From JAVVVD01 sp036652795 (GTDB taxonomy: Bacteria; Bacillota; Clostridia; Christensenellales; CAG-138), in NCBI GenBank assembly GCA_036652795.1, contig JAVVVD010000009.1:1-60656 (forward strand): a stretch of DNA of 60,656 nt, in the 5' to 3' direction. The position numbers were made by a program, and so were the translations under genes. The stretch's first letter is position 1. Each line of letters begins with the position of its first letter. The notes beneath the pieces were generated by a model that was not told the origin of the DNA, did not search any database, and was given only the letters and a program-made list of their open reading frames with translations. Shown piece by piece: positions 43,195 to 51,922 of the stretch.

Positions 43195-45660
43195 ATGACA
43201 AAATCACTTTTAATCGATCCGCAACAGGTTCGTAAGCCTGATGTGCTTTCGTTCCCCGACATACCGGTTAACGTATACCAAAAAACGGTTAAGGATGAGC
43301 TTAATAATTTTACGCATGATGAATTTATAAACATCTATCGCGACATGTGCTATATCCGCGAGTTTGAAACCATGCTCAATCTGATTAAAACCACCAGCGA
43401 ATATCAGGGCGTAGCCTATAGCCATCCCGGCCCTGCGCATCTTGGTATAGGCCAGGAGGCTGCCTATGTTGGCGAGGCATTCCATCTCACGTTGGACGAT
43501 TATACCTTCGGCTCCCACCGAAGCCATGGCGAAATACTTGCAAAGGGACTGCGCAGTATAGAAATACTTGACGATAAAAAGCTGATGCGGATAATGCAGG
43601 ACTTTTTCGGCGGCAAGACGCTGTCAGTTATAAACGATAGTGAAAAGAGCATTAAGCAGATTGGCCGCGACTTTTTGCTATATGGCATGATGTGCGAAAC
43701 ATTCGCGCGCGAAAACGGATTTAACAAGGGACTTGGCGGCTCCATGCACGCTTTCTTTACCCCATTTGGTATCTACCCCAACAACGCCATTGTTGGCGGT
43801 AGCGGCTCCATCGCGCCGGGTGCGGCGCTTTATAAGCTAATCAACAAGCAGCCCGGCGTTGTAGTATGCAACATCGGCGATGGCTCTATGGCCTGCGGAC
43901 CCGTATGGGAAGGTCTTATGATGAGCGCAATGGATCAGGTGCGCACACTCTGGGGCAAGGATGGTGGGGGCATGCCTATCATCTTCCACATAAACGATAA
44001 CTTCTATGGTATGGGCGGGCAAACGATGGGCGAAACCATGGGCTATGGTATGGTAGCTCGCATTGCCTCCGGCGTATCGCCAACGCAGCTCCACGCAGAG
44101 CGCGTTGACGGATATAATCCCCTTGCAGTAATAGACGCGTATGCGCGCAAACTGCCCGTGGCAAAAAAAGACGGCCCTGTGATGCTGGATGTTGTAACAT
44201 ACCGAATAAGCGGACATTCTCCGTCAGATTCCTCCAGCTACCGCACCAAGGATGAAATAGCCGAATGGGAGGATGCGGATTCTATCCGCTCCTATGGCGC
44301 ACAGCTTATTGAGGCTGGCGTATGCGCTCAATCCGAGCTTGACGCAGCTTGGGCGCAGGTAAAATCCGACATGCTGCGCAACCTTAAGCTTGCCATAGAT
44401 GAAAAGCTTTCTCGGCGCATCGACATATTCGGCAGCGAATCAAATTTTATAGGCGATTTGATGTTCAGCAACAAGGCTGTGCGCAGTATGGACGAGACGC
44501 GTAAAAGCGACATGCTGCTTCCTCGTGAGGAATGCCCCCGTGTGATACAGCTTGCCAAAAAATCGCGCTTTGGCATAGATGACGACGGCAAGCCTGTAAG
44601 TAAAAACAAGGTCTATCAATATCGTGATGGCATAGCGGAGCCAATAATCAACAAATTCTATGAGGACCCCACACTCGTCTCCTTTGGGGAGGATGTACGC
44701 GACTGGGGCGGTGCGTTTGCTGTGTACCGCGGTATGACCGAAGCCATTCCATATCACAGGCTGTTTAACTCGCCAATCGCAGAGGCCGGCATTGTTGGCG
44801 CGGCGATAGGCTATGCCATGAGCGGCGGCAGGGCAATTGCCGAACTTATGTATTGCGATTTTCTCGGCCGTGCAGGGGATGAGGTATTCAACCAATTGAG
44901 CAAGTGGCAGTCAATGAGCGCCGGTATGCTAAAGATGCCTGTTGTGCTGCGCATGAGCGTTGGCAGCAAATACGGCGCACAGCACAGCCAGGATTGGTCC
45001 GCGCTGTGCACGCACATACCCGGCCTCAAAATCGTTTTTCCCGCCACCCCATATGATGCAAAAGGGCTTATGCAATCAGCACTAAACGGCACTGACCCCG
45101 TGATATTCCTTGAAAGCCAACGCATATATGATGTTGGCGAGCTGTTCCATGAAGGTGGAGTACCCGAAGCGGAATATGAAATCCCGCTGGGCGAACCGGA
45201 CGTCAAACGCGCCGGCAGCGATGTTACCATACTCAGCATCGGCGCGGCGCTGTATCGCGCAACAAAGGCGGCGGATATACTGCATGATGCATATGGCGTT
45301 GAGGCCGAAATAATCGATGCGCGCAGCCTTGTTCCCTTCAATTACGCTAAGGTAATAGAATCTGTAAAAAAGACCGGCCGCATTGTTATAACGGGCGATG
45401 CATGCGAGCGCAACTCATTCATGCGCAACCTTGCCAGCAACATAACCGAGCTATGCTTTGACTATCTTGATGCACCGCCGGTTGTTGTAGGTGCGAAAAA
45501 CTGGATCACGCCCGCGCACGAGCTGGAGAATGCGTTCTTCCCACAGCCAGAATGGATCGTGGATGCTATCCATCAGCGTATTATGCCACTGTCCAACCAT
45601 GTGTGCTCACATAACTGCACCGAGCTTGAGCAGCTGCGCGAAAACAAACTTGGTATATAA
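43195..45660 (+). CDS. Fused alpha-beta thiamine-diphosphate dehydrogenase E1
   Basis: This 821-residue protein joins E1-alpha (about 40-415) and E1-beta (about 475-800) in one chain. The alpha half has HPGPAHLGIGQEA, GSHRSHGEIL and the ThDP motif NIGDGSMACGPVWEG running to INDNFYGM. The beta half has VSFGEDVRDWGGAF, FNSPIAEAGIVGAAIG and the QSALNGTDPVIFLESQ region. E1 decarboxylates a 2-oxoacid or cleaves an acyloin and loads the acyl group on E2. Pyruvate and acetoin dehydrogenases in Bacillota usually have separate alpha and beta genes. The C-terminal tail has HVCSHNC, a possible metal site. It starts 12 nt after E3. Confidence 0.9.
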   Translation: MTKSLLIDPQQVRKPDVLSFPDIPVNVYQKTVKDELNNFTHDEFINIYRDMCYIREFETMLNLIKTTSEYQGVAYSHPGPAHLGIGQEAAYVGEAFHLTLDDYTFGSHRSHGEILAKGLRSIEILDDKKLMRIMQDFFGGKTLSVINDSEKSIKQIGRDFLLYGMMCETFARENGFNKGLGGSMHAFFTPFGIYPNNAIVGGSGSIAPGAALYKLINKQPGVVVCNIGDGSMACGPVWEGLMMSAMDQVRTLWGKDGGGMPIIFHINDNFYGMGGQTMGETMGYGMVARIASGVSPTQLHAERVDGYNPLAVIDAYARKLPVAKKDGPVMLDVVTYRISGHSPSDSSSYRTKDEIAEWEDADSIRSYGAQLIEAGVCAQSELDAAWAQVKSDMLRNLKLAIDEKLSRRIDIFGSESNFIGDLMFSNKAVRSMDETRKSDMLLPREECPRVIQLAKKSRFGIDDDGKPVSKNKVYQYRDGIAEPIINKFYEDPTLVSFGEDVRDWGGAFAVYRGMTEAIPYHRLFNSPIAEAGIVGAAIGYAMSGGRAIAELMYCDFLGRAGDEVFNQLSKWQSMSAGMLKMPVVLRMSVGSKYGAQHSQDWSALCTHIPGLKIVFPATPYDAKGLMQSALNGTDPVIFLESQRIYDVGELFHEGGVPEAEYEIPLGEPDVKRAGSDVTILSIGAALYRATKAADILHDAYGVEAEIIDARSLVPFNYAKVIESVKKTGRIVITGDACERNSFMRNLASNITELCFDYLDAPPVVVGAKNWITPAHELENAFFPQPEWIVDAIHQRIMPLSNHVCSHNCTELEQLRENKLGI

Positions 45661-45672
45661 GGAGAAGTATGC

Positions 45673-46443
45673 ATGTCCAACGAACGCAGGGCGCTAATAA
45701 GAGAATATATTGACGCACACGGCGAAGCAGATCTTGCGCAGCTCATGGAGATAGCGGGCGGATGCTCCTCCATGACGCTGTGGCGGGATCTCAACCAGCT
45801 TGAGCATGAGGGTGTAATTCGCCGCACGCACGGCGGTGCAATCTCCGTGCGCATGCTTCAGCCCGAAGTTGAGGGGCTGTATAGCCAGCGCGCCATGGAG
45901 CATACGGACGCAAAGCGACGCATCGCGCTATGTGCCGTGCCCTATGTTTTGCCGGAGCATTCAATCTACCTTGATGCGGGCAGCACGGTAATGGGGGTAG
46001 CACAGCTTTTGCCTGATCAGCGTTTTACCGTGATAACCAGCGGCGTTAACATAGCTATGGAGCTTTCACAGCGCCACAGTTGCAGCGTGATACTTGTGGG
46101 TGGTCAGGTTAGCGGAACCACGCTTTCCTGTTCCGGCGCACAATCCGAGGCATGCGTGGATGGCCTTAATATTGATGTGGCCATAATCAGCGTTTCCGGC
46201 TATTCGGTTGCCGCAGGCTTTACAAGCGGCTCGGCGAGCGAAACCGCGCTTAAAGCCAAGGTAATTAAAAAGGCCAACCGCGTCTTGTTGCTTATGGACA
46301 GCAGCAAGATCGGCCGCAACCTGCCATACACCTTTGCCACTATGGAGGATATCGACGTACTGATAAGCGAATGTCCGCTTCCATCCGAAATACAAAAACA
46401 GGCCGCAGCATGTGGAGTAGAGATGATAATATCAGAATGCTAG
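45673..46443 (+). CDS. DeoR/GlpR family transcriptional regulator
   Basis: The 256-residue protein has an N-terminal winged helix (about 1-55, LAQLMEIAGGCSSMTLWRDL, EGVIRRTHGG) and a DeoR sensor domain (YLDAGSTVMGVAQLL, VITSGVNIA, LMDSSKIG). DeoRC domains bind phosphorylated sugars, so a regulator of this type at the end of the E2-E3-E1 operon suggests that the complex is induced by a sugar-phosphate rather than by pyruvate or acetoin. It follows E1 by 12 nt. Confidence 0.92.
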   Translation: MSNERRALIREYIDAHGEADLAQLMEIAGGCSSMTLWRDLNQLEHEGVIRRTHGGAISVRMLQPEVEGLYSQRAMEHTDAKRRIALCAVPYVLPEHSIYLDAGSTVMGVAQLLPDQRFTVITSGVNIAMELSQRHSCSVILVGGQVSGTTLSCSGAQSEACVDGLNIDVAIISVSGYSVAAGFTSGSASETALKAKVIKKANRVLLLMDSSKIGRNLPYTFATMEDIDVLISECPLPSEIQKQAAACGVEMIISEC

Positions 46444-47111
46444 CTGCCCTAAGGATTTATCCCATATAAAAAATATGCCGTAAGCATTGATTTTCGAACG
46501 CCTTTCCGGCTTGCGCTACTGGTAGATATCCGCACCGGCAAAGAATTACACTTTGCTTTTTCAAAAAATGACGCGTCTTACAGGCAATTTACCCTGCATC
46601 ACCCAATGGATCATCTGGACATATCGCACGCTGTGCTGCCGTATGTAATATGTAGTATTGCCCGTGAATATCATAGGCGCAGGTATAAACCTTACGCCCT
46701 AAATCGTGTCGTCTGCATATGCAGACGATATTTTTTTGTGCCTTATTGCGTGCTACGCGGCCGAGCCGCATCTATGTACCGCGCGGCGTACTAGGCCCAT
46801 CAAGCGCTTTTGAGCCGCCGTGACGGATATCCCGATCAAGCGGTACAGCCTGGTTTTGGCGGTATGTTTGATATGTCTGTGGGTGGTGGGTGTGCATCAT
46901 ATATTGCCCGGGAAATGGCACAGCGTACCGGACCTTACCAATGGATACGCCAATAGGCGTAAGCAGTATCAACGCGCATATCTTGCCCCCCTGCAACGAA
47001 AATAGCCGGCACAGCCAGGCTGCTATAGCAATTGCGAATCCGCTTATTATACGCTGCTTCACCATTTAAGGGGCTTTAAGCAAATTTCAACCTTGATATA
47101 TCGGCTATAAG
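46444..47111. other. 668-bp stretch without a convincing gene
   Basis: Both strands contain ORFs of 60-97 codons, but none has a ribosome-binding site and they overlap each other. The longest (minus strand, 47065-46772) begins with a hydrophobic segment and ends in low-complexity polar sequence; the plus ORF 46820-47005 also has a hydrophobic N-terminus. The only clear structure is a 20-bp perfect palindrome with a T run at 46709-46737. Confidence 0.5.
46709..46737 (+). terminator. Perfect 20-bp palindrome plus T run
   Basis: TCGTCTGCATATGCAGACGA at 46709-46728 equals its reverse complement and is followed by TATTTTTTT. It could terminate the dehydrogenase-deoR transcript, although it lies 266 nt past the deoR stop. 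Confidence 0.55.
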
Positions 47112-47885
47112 TCAATCCGCAATATCCCCAACCCCATCAAGTATCAAACGTGGGCGGTATGGAAAGCTCTCTACAGTTTCGCGCGTGCTCACACCCGTAA
47201 GCACCAATATCGTGTCCAGACCGCTTTCTATGCCTGCGATTATATCCGTATCCATACGATCACCTATCATGGCCGCATCCTCTGAATGCACATCAAGCAT
47301 CCGCAGACCCGTGCGCATCATTAGCGGGTTCGGTTTGCCCACGAAGTATGCATTTTTGCCCGTCGTCATCTCGATTGGCGCCGTTAACGCACGGCATGCC
47401 GGAATTATACCGTTTTCGGAGGGGCCTGTCAGATCCGTATTCGTTCCTATTAATTTGGCACCGTTGTTCACATGATGTATTGCGCGGCAGATCGCATTAT
47501 AGTTATAGTTATCAGTTTCGCCCACCACCACATAATCCGGATCCACATCGTTTATGGTTATGCCCGCGTCATATAGCGCATTGTGCAGCCCCGGCTCGCC
47601 TATCACATATGCGCTGCATCCGGGATGTTGCCTGCCTATAAATTTGGCCGTAGCAAGCGCACTGGTATAGAAATGGCTCTCGTCCACATCCAGCCCCATG
47701 CGCAGCAACTTAAGCTGTAGCTCCTTAGGCGATTTCCCGCTGGCATTAGTAAGAAACAAAAATTTCTTGTCGTTACGGTAAAGCCAATCAACGAATTCCT
47801 TTACACCCGGTAATATACGATTTCCATGGTATATCACGCCGTCCATATCGCATATAAAGCCTTTTTTCGCTCTGAGTTTATCCAT
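47112..47885 (-). CDS. HAD-IIA family phosphatase (NagD-like)
   Basis: The 257-residue protein has HAD motif I FICDMDGVIYHG, motif II FLTNASGKSP, a C2-type cap, the motif III Lys in TGKNAYFVGKPNP and motif IV AMIGDRMDTDI. NagD-like enzymes dephosphorylate nucleotides and sugar phosphates. The ATG at 47885 is chosen because AAAGGAAA lies just upstream; an in-frame ATG at 47903 has no ribosome-binding site. Confidence 0.9.
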   Translation of the reverse strand: MDKLRAKKGFICDMDGVIYHGNRILPGVKEFVDWLYRNDKKFLFLTNASGKSPKELQLKLLRMGLDVDESHFYTSALATAKFIGRQHPGCSAYVIGEPGLHNALYDAGITINDVDPDYVVVGETDNYNYNAICRAIHHVNNGAKLIGTNTDLTGPSENGIIPACRALTAPIEMTTGKNAYFVGKPNPLMMRTGLRMLDVHSEDAAMIGDRMDTDIIAGIESGLDTILVLTGVSTRETVESFPYRPRLILDGVGDIAD

Positions 47886-47985
47886 ATATTTCCTTTCATC
47901 CATGGGATCATTCCAAGCTGTATTTTAACAGAGATGGCGAGGTTTTGCACATGAAATTATCGTAATACCAACCTCCCAAAAGCAA

Positions 47986-48009
47986 CAAAAGCATCCGAAG
48001 ATGCTTTTG
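47986..48009 (-). terminator. Terminator after the D-Ala-D-Ala ligase-like gene
   Basis: A perfect 10-bp stem CAAAAGCATC/GATGCTTTTG with a 4-nt loop lies 13 nt after the minus-strand stop at 48022, followed by a moderately T-rich run. Confidence 0.7.
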
Positions 48010-48021
48010 CTTAATATGGCT

Positions 48022-49107
48022 TTAAATGCCGGCGCACATCAGCTGTTCGTTCATATCTTCAGCAAGAGCGTAGCGATGCCATTCCAATCCGCAGCGCTGC
48101 ATGGCAGCCGCAAATATGCCCCATATCAGTGCGGTATACGACATACCTGAAAACTCCGCAAGCATTGGATAATCACTATAGCCCGGCGCAAGGCCCGGCA
48201 GTGGATTGATCTCAATAAAATATATTTTACCGTCATCTCCAAGGCGAAAATCCATACGTGCAAAATCATGACAGCCCAGCACATCAAAGGTGCGCTTGGC
48301 CATACCCATCATCTCATGCTCTTGCTCTGGAGAAAGTCTGGCCGGACACTCGTAGCTTATATACCGCTTATATGCCTTTTTTACATTGTAGCTATATACG
48401 TGATAGCTGCCTTGCGTAGGCTGCTTATAGATTATTTCCATAGGCGGGAACACCCTTGCATTGCTGCCATTGCCCAGCACACCCACTGTGAATTCTCGCC
48501 CTTCAATATACTCTTCCGCCAGCATATCCTGCCCATACAGCGAAAACGCACGCGCAGCAAGCATACGAAGCTCTGCGGGCGAGCTCGCTATGCTTACATC
48601 CGATATGCCCTTGCTGGAGCCTTCAGCATTCGGCTTTACTATCACTGGATAGTGCAGCTTGGGCGCCTGTATTATTGACTCGTGCTTGAGCAAAGCATAT
48701 TTTGGTGTGCGCAGATGATATGAAGCAAGTAATCGCTTCGTAAGCGCCTTGTCCAGCGCTATACACAGCGTTGTTTCGTCTGATCCGGTGAATGGTATCC
48801 CCAGCATATTAAGCAGCGCAGGGACCTGTGCCTCACGGCCACGGCCACCCCTGCCCTCTGCTATGTTAAATGCGATATCGATATGCGTGGCTTCCAGTTT
48901 TTCTGGCAAGGCCTCATCCGCCTGAAGCAGCTTTACGTTCAGGTTGCATGCGGTAAGCGCCTGCTGTATTGCCAGCACGGTATCCATGTTGTCATACTCT
49001 GCCTCCGCATCCGCGGGGCCTGAAGCAACCTCTTTTTTTAAGTTGAATATTATGCCAACTGTGGGTACCCCATCCAGGAGCGGAACCTCGGAATCGCGTT
49101 CTTCCAT
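48022..49107 (-). CDS. D-alanine--D-alanine ligase-like ATP-grasp protein
   Basis: The 361-residue protein has the Ddl family layout: an N-terminal domain with VGIIFNLK and the IDIAFNIAEGRGGRGREAQ segment, GIPFTGSDETTLCIALDK, the ATP-grasp core YPVIVKPNAEGSSKGI, EYIEGREFTVGVLG, and the metal-binding end ARMDFRLGDDGKIYFIEINPLPGL. The N-terminal domain is shorter than in canonical Ddl and carries an unusual acidic opening. It may make D-Ala-D-Ala or another dipeptide. Such Ddl-like paralogues without adjacent mur genes are common in Clostridia. Confidence 0.85.
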   Translation of the reverse strand: MEERDSEVPLLDGVPTVGIIFNLKKEVASGPADAEAEYDNMDTVLAIQQALTACNLNVKLLQADEALPEKLEATHIDIAFNIAEGRGGRGREAQVPALLNMLGIPFTGSDETTLCIALDKALTKRLLASYHLRTPKYALLKHESIIQAPKLHYPVIVKPNAEGSSKGISDVSIASSPAELRMLAARAFSLYGQDMLAEEYIEGREFTVGVLGNGSNARVFPPMEIIYKQPTQGSYHVYSYNVKKAYKRYISYECPARLSPEQEHEMMGMAKRTFDVLGCHDFARMDFRLGDDGKIYFIEINPLPGLAPGYSDYPMLAEFSGMSYTALIWGIFAAAMQRCGLEWHRYALAEDMNEQLMCAGI

Positions 49108-49257
49108 AACAAATTACCAACCTTCCTCACTGCAATGCAGTCTAATTTTCCTATCAAAGATACATCTGCTTTACCCCATTGTCAACGCCTTTATAATGAA
49201 TTTTTTTAGCCGTCTACCGGTATCAAAACGTATGCAAAAAAAGCCGCGCTTATGCTG

Positions 49258-49286
49258 TGGAAATGCCGTGCGCGTAATGGTATAAT
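49258..49286 (+). promoter_or_regulatory. Promoter of the citDEF operon
   Basis: TGGAAA at 49258-49263, a 17-nt spacer and perfect TATAAT at 49281-49286, 32 nt before the citD ATG. Confidence 0.65.
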
Positions 49287-49317
49287 CACGGTATTAGAGT
49301 AGGAGTGAGGTATAAAT

Positions 49318-49584
49318 ATGCGCATCATAAAAACAGCCGTCGCAGGCACGCTGGAATCCAACGACGCGCTTGTGGAAATTTCTCCCGCAAATGGGGAAAC
49401 AACATTGGATATCACCTCCACCGTATACGCGCAGTTTGGTGCGGATATTGAGCGCTCCGTTCTAAGCGTTTTAGATGAATTAGGTGTTTCCTGCTGCTGC
49501 ATACGTATAAACGACCACGGTGCGCTGGAGTGCGTGATACGCGCACGCACCGAAACAGCAGTACGCCGTGCCTGCGAGGTATAA
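49318..49584 (+). CDS. citD: Citrate (citramalate) lyase acyl carrier protein, gamma subunit
   Basis: The 88-residue protein has the CitD signature AVAGTLESNDALVEI; Ser14 is in the position that carries the phosphoribosyl-dephospho-CoA prosthetic group. It shuttles the acyl group between CitF and CitE. GGAG/GAGG precedes the ATG. Genes for attachment of the prosthetic group (citC, citX, citG) are not in this window. Confidence 0.94.
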   Translation: MRIIKTAVAGTLESNDALVEISPANGETTLDITSTVYAQFGADIERSVLSVLDELGVSCCCIRINDHGALECVIRARTETAVRRACEV

Positions 49585-49587
49585 CAC

Positions 49588-50463
49588 ATGCGAAGAAGTA
49601 TTCTGTTTATGCCCGGCAACAATGCCGGTATGCTGCTAAACGCCGATCACCTTGGCGCGGATGGAATAATATTGGATCTTGAGGATGCCGTGTCGCCGTT
49701 TGAAAAGGATTCGGCACGAATTCTTGTGCGTAATGCCATGCGCACGCTTGGCTATGCCAAAAGCGATGTAATCGTGCGCGTGAACTCGCTGGATTCCCCA
49801 TTCTATCAGGCTGATCTTGACTTGCTTGTTCCGCTTCGCCCCGCTATGATAATGCCGCCCAAGGTAAGTAATGCTGCGGATGTGTTGAAATTTGATGGAT
49901 ACATCAGCGATATCGAGGCATCCCATGGCATACCCAACGGCACTATAAAGCTAATGCCACTGATCGAAACAGCGTTAGGCGTGGAAAATGCGTTTCCCAT
50001 TGCTTCCGCCTCTACCCGCGTATGCGCGGTGTTGCTTGGTGGTGAGGACCTCACCGCCGACCTGTGCTGTAAGCGCACAAAGGGCGGCAATGAGATTGCT
50101 TACAGCCGTTCCCGCATAGTATGCGCCTGCCGTGCCGCCGGTATAGACTGCTATGATACTCCCTTTACCGACGTCGATGATTTGTCTGGGCTTCAAGTCG
50201 ATGTGCAATACGCAAGATCGCTCGGTTTTACAGGCAAATCCGCAATATCGCCAAGGCATGTTTCCATAATTAACGATATATTTTCTCCAACGCAGGCCGA
50301 TATCGCATACGCCTCCGAGGTGCTCGCCACAATCCGCGAGGCTAAGGCACAGGGTAAAGGCGTTGTCTCGCTGCGTGGAAAGATGATTGACGCGCCAATT
50401 GTGGCGCGGGCAAACCGCGTAATCGCTGATGCCAGGAACTTGGGGGTACATATCGATGAATAA
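49588..50463 (+). CDS. citE: Citrate (citramalate) lyase beta subunit
   Basis: The 291-residue TIM-barrel protein shows RSILFMPGNNAGML, ILDLEDAVSPFEKD, VIVRVNSLDS, the metal-binding LMPLIETALGVENA and LLGGEDLTADL. CitE cleaves the acyl-carrier-bound substrate to oxaloacetate (citrate) or pyruvate (citramalate). Its end overlaps the citF start by 8 nt. Next to the methylaspartate pathway genes, citramalate is the likelier substrate. Confidence 0.94.
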   Translation: MRRSILFMPGNNAGMLLNADHLGADGIILDLEDAVSPFEKDSARILVRNAMRTLGYAKSDVIVRVNSLDSPFYQADLDLLVPLRPAMIMPPKVSNAADVLKFDGYISDIEASHGIPNGTIKLMPLIETALGVENAFPIASASTRVCAVLLGGEDLTADLCCKRTKGGNEIAYSRSRIVCACRAAGIDCYDTPFTDVDDLSGLQVDVQYARSLGFTGKSAISPRHVSIINDIFSPTQADIAYASEVLATIREAKAQGKGVVSLRGKMIDAPIVARANRVIADARNLGVHIDE

Positions 50464-51859
50464 ACTGCTTGACTCTATTGCGGCGGCAATCAGCGAATGC
50501 GGATTAAAAAGCGGCATGACAATATCTTTCCATCATCATCTGCGCAACGGCGACCATGTGCTAAACATGGTGATGGAGGCCATTGCCGCTTCCGGCTTGC
50601 GCGATATCAGTATTAACGCCAGTTCGCTCTTCGATGTTCACGCCCCGCTTATCAATCACATAAAAAGCGGCGTTGTCACCTCGCTGGAATGCGGCTATAT
50701 GAGTGGTCGGCTTGCCGCAGCCATCTCGGAAGGGGTGTTGGCCACCCCCGTCGTCTTCCGCTCACACGGCGGCCGGCCGGCGGCATTAGCCGCGCATGAA
50801 TCCTGCATAGACGTTGCTTTCATCGCCGCGCCCACCGCGGACACGATGGGCAACTGCTCCGGAAAATACGGCAAATCTGCCTGTGGTTCATTGGGCTATG
50901 CATTTGCAGACGCGCAATATGCAAAACGCGTTGTGGTAATAACGGACAATCTGGTTGCATATCCACTTGCGGATTTTTCCATAGACGAAACCCATGTGGA
51001 CTATGTTGTAGCCGTGGACAGCATAGGCGACCCTGCCGGCATCATTTCCGGCACGACCAACATCACGCGCGATCCAATCGGGCTTATAATGGCCGCATAT
51101 GCGGCGCGCATAATGGATGCCGCAGACCTTATAAAGGACGGCATGAGCTTCCAGACCGGCGCGGGCGGCGCATCGCTTGCCACCGCAAAATACCTTAAGG
51201 ATATAATGGTGCAGCGCAATATACGCGGCAGCTTTGGTCTTGGCGGCATCACAGGATATCTTGTGGATATGCTTGAGGAGAATTGCTTTGAATCCCTGCT
51301 GGATGTGCAGTGCTTTGACCTGCGCGCTGTAGAATCCATCCGCACAAATCCTCGTCACCGCGAAATATCCGCCATGCAGTATGCTAGCCCCACATCAAAA
51401 AGCGCAGCGGTAGACCATCTAGATGTGGTAATACTCGGTGCAACCCAAATAGATACGGACTTTAATGTCAACGTCCACACGGATTCAAACGGATATATAA
51501 TCGGAGGCAGCGGCGGCCACAGTGATGCAGCAGCCGGAGCATCGCTTACAATGATAATAGCTCCGCTCACGCGCGCGCGTTTGTCCATCGTTGTTGATCA
51601 TGTAGGCTGCATATCCACCCCCGGCAGCAGTATAGACGTGCTCGTCACTCAACATGGCATTGCCGTAAATCCCGCAAAGGCCGATCTAGCGCTAAGGCTT
51701 AAGGATGCCGGCTTGCCCGTGATGGATATATTTGCCCTAAAGGAAGCCGCCCAACAGCTTACAGGCATCCCTCAACCCATATCCCTGGGTGAGCGTATCG
51801 TAGCAAACGTCTTTTACCGCGACGGCACGCAGATTGATTCCATACGCTGCGTGAAATAG
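50456..51859 (+). CDS. citF: Citrate (citramalate) lyase alpha subunit
   Basis: The 467-residue protein is an acyl-ACP transferase related to CoA transferases: TISFHHHLRNGDHV, GVVTSLECGYMSG, FRSHGGRPAALA, SFQTGAGGASLAT and IIGGSGGHSDAAAG. It is about 40 residues shorter at the N-terminus than E. coli CitF, and translation begins inside citE with TGGGGG upstream as ribosome-binding site. All core motifs remain, so it is probably active. A bidirectional terminator follows. Confidence 0.93.
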   Translation: MNKLLDSIAAAISECGLKSGMTISFHHHLRNGDHVLNMVMEAIAASGLRDISINASSLFDVHAPLINHIKSGVVTSLECGYMSGRLAAAISEGVLATPVVFRSHGGRPAALAAHESCIDVAFIAAPTADTMGNCSGKYGKSACGSLGYAFADAQYAKRVVVITDNLVAYPLADFSIDETHVDYVVAVDSIGDPAGIISGTTNITRDPIGLIMAAYAARIMDAADLIKDGMSFQTGAGGASLATAKYLKDIMVQRNIRGSFGLGGITGYLVDMLEENCFESLLDVQCFDLRAVESIRTNPRHREISAMQYASPTSKSAAVDHLDVVILGATQIDTDFNVNVHTDSNGYIIGGSGGHSDAAAGASLTMIIAPLTRARLSIVVDHVGCISTPGSSIDVLVTQHGIAVNPAKADLALRLKDAGLPVMDIFALKEAAQQLTGIPQPISLGERIVANVFYRDGTQIDSIRCVK

Positions 51860-51862
51860 CCT

Positions 51863-51899
51863 AAAAAATCAGGGATGCGCTTATTAGCGCATCCCTTTT
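51863..51899. terminator. Bidirectional terminator between citF and the P-loop gene
   Basis: A 9-bp GC-rich stem GGGATGCGC/GCGCATCCC with a 6-nt loop has an A6 tract before it and T4 after, so it can serve the convergent transcripts. Confidence 0.82.
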
Positions 51900-51922
51900 G
51901 CTTTATCCCACAATCACATCGG

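Noticed and set aside
46772..47065. Minus-strand 97-codon ORF as a membrane protein gene
   Set aside because: No ribosome-binding site, low-complexity second half, and overlap with an equally plausible plus-strand ORF. Kept only as a possible relic.
49588..51859. citE/citF as part of a citrate fermentation operon
   Set aside because: No citrate carrier, oxaloacetate decarboxylase, citC, citX or citG nearby, while the methylaspartate genes are adjacent.
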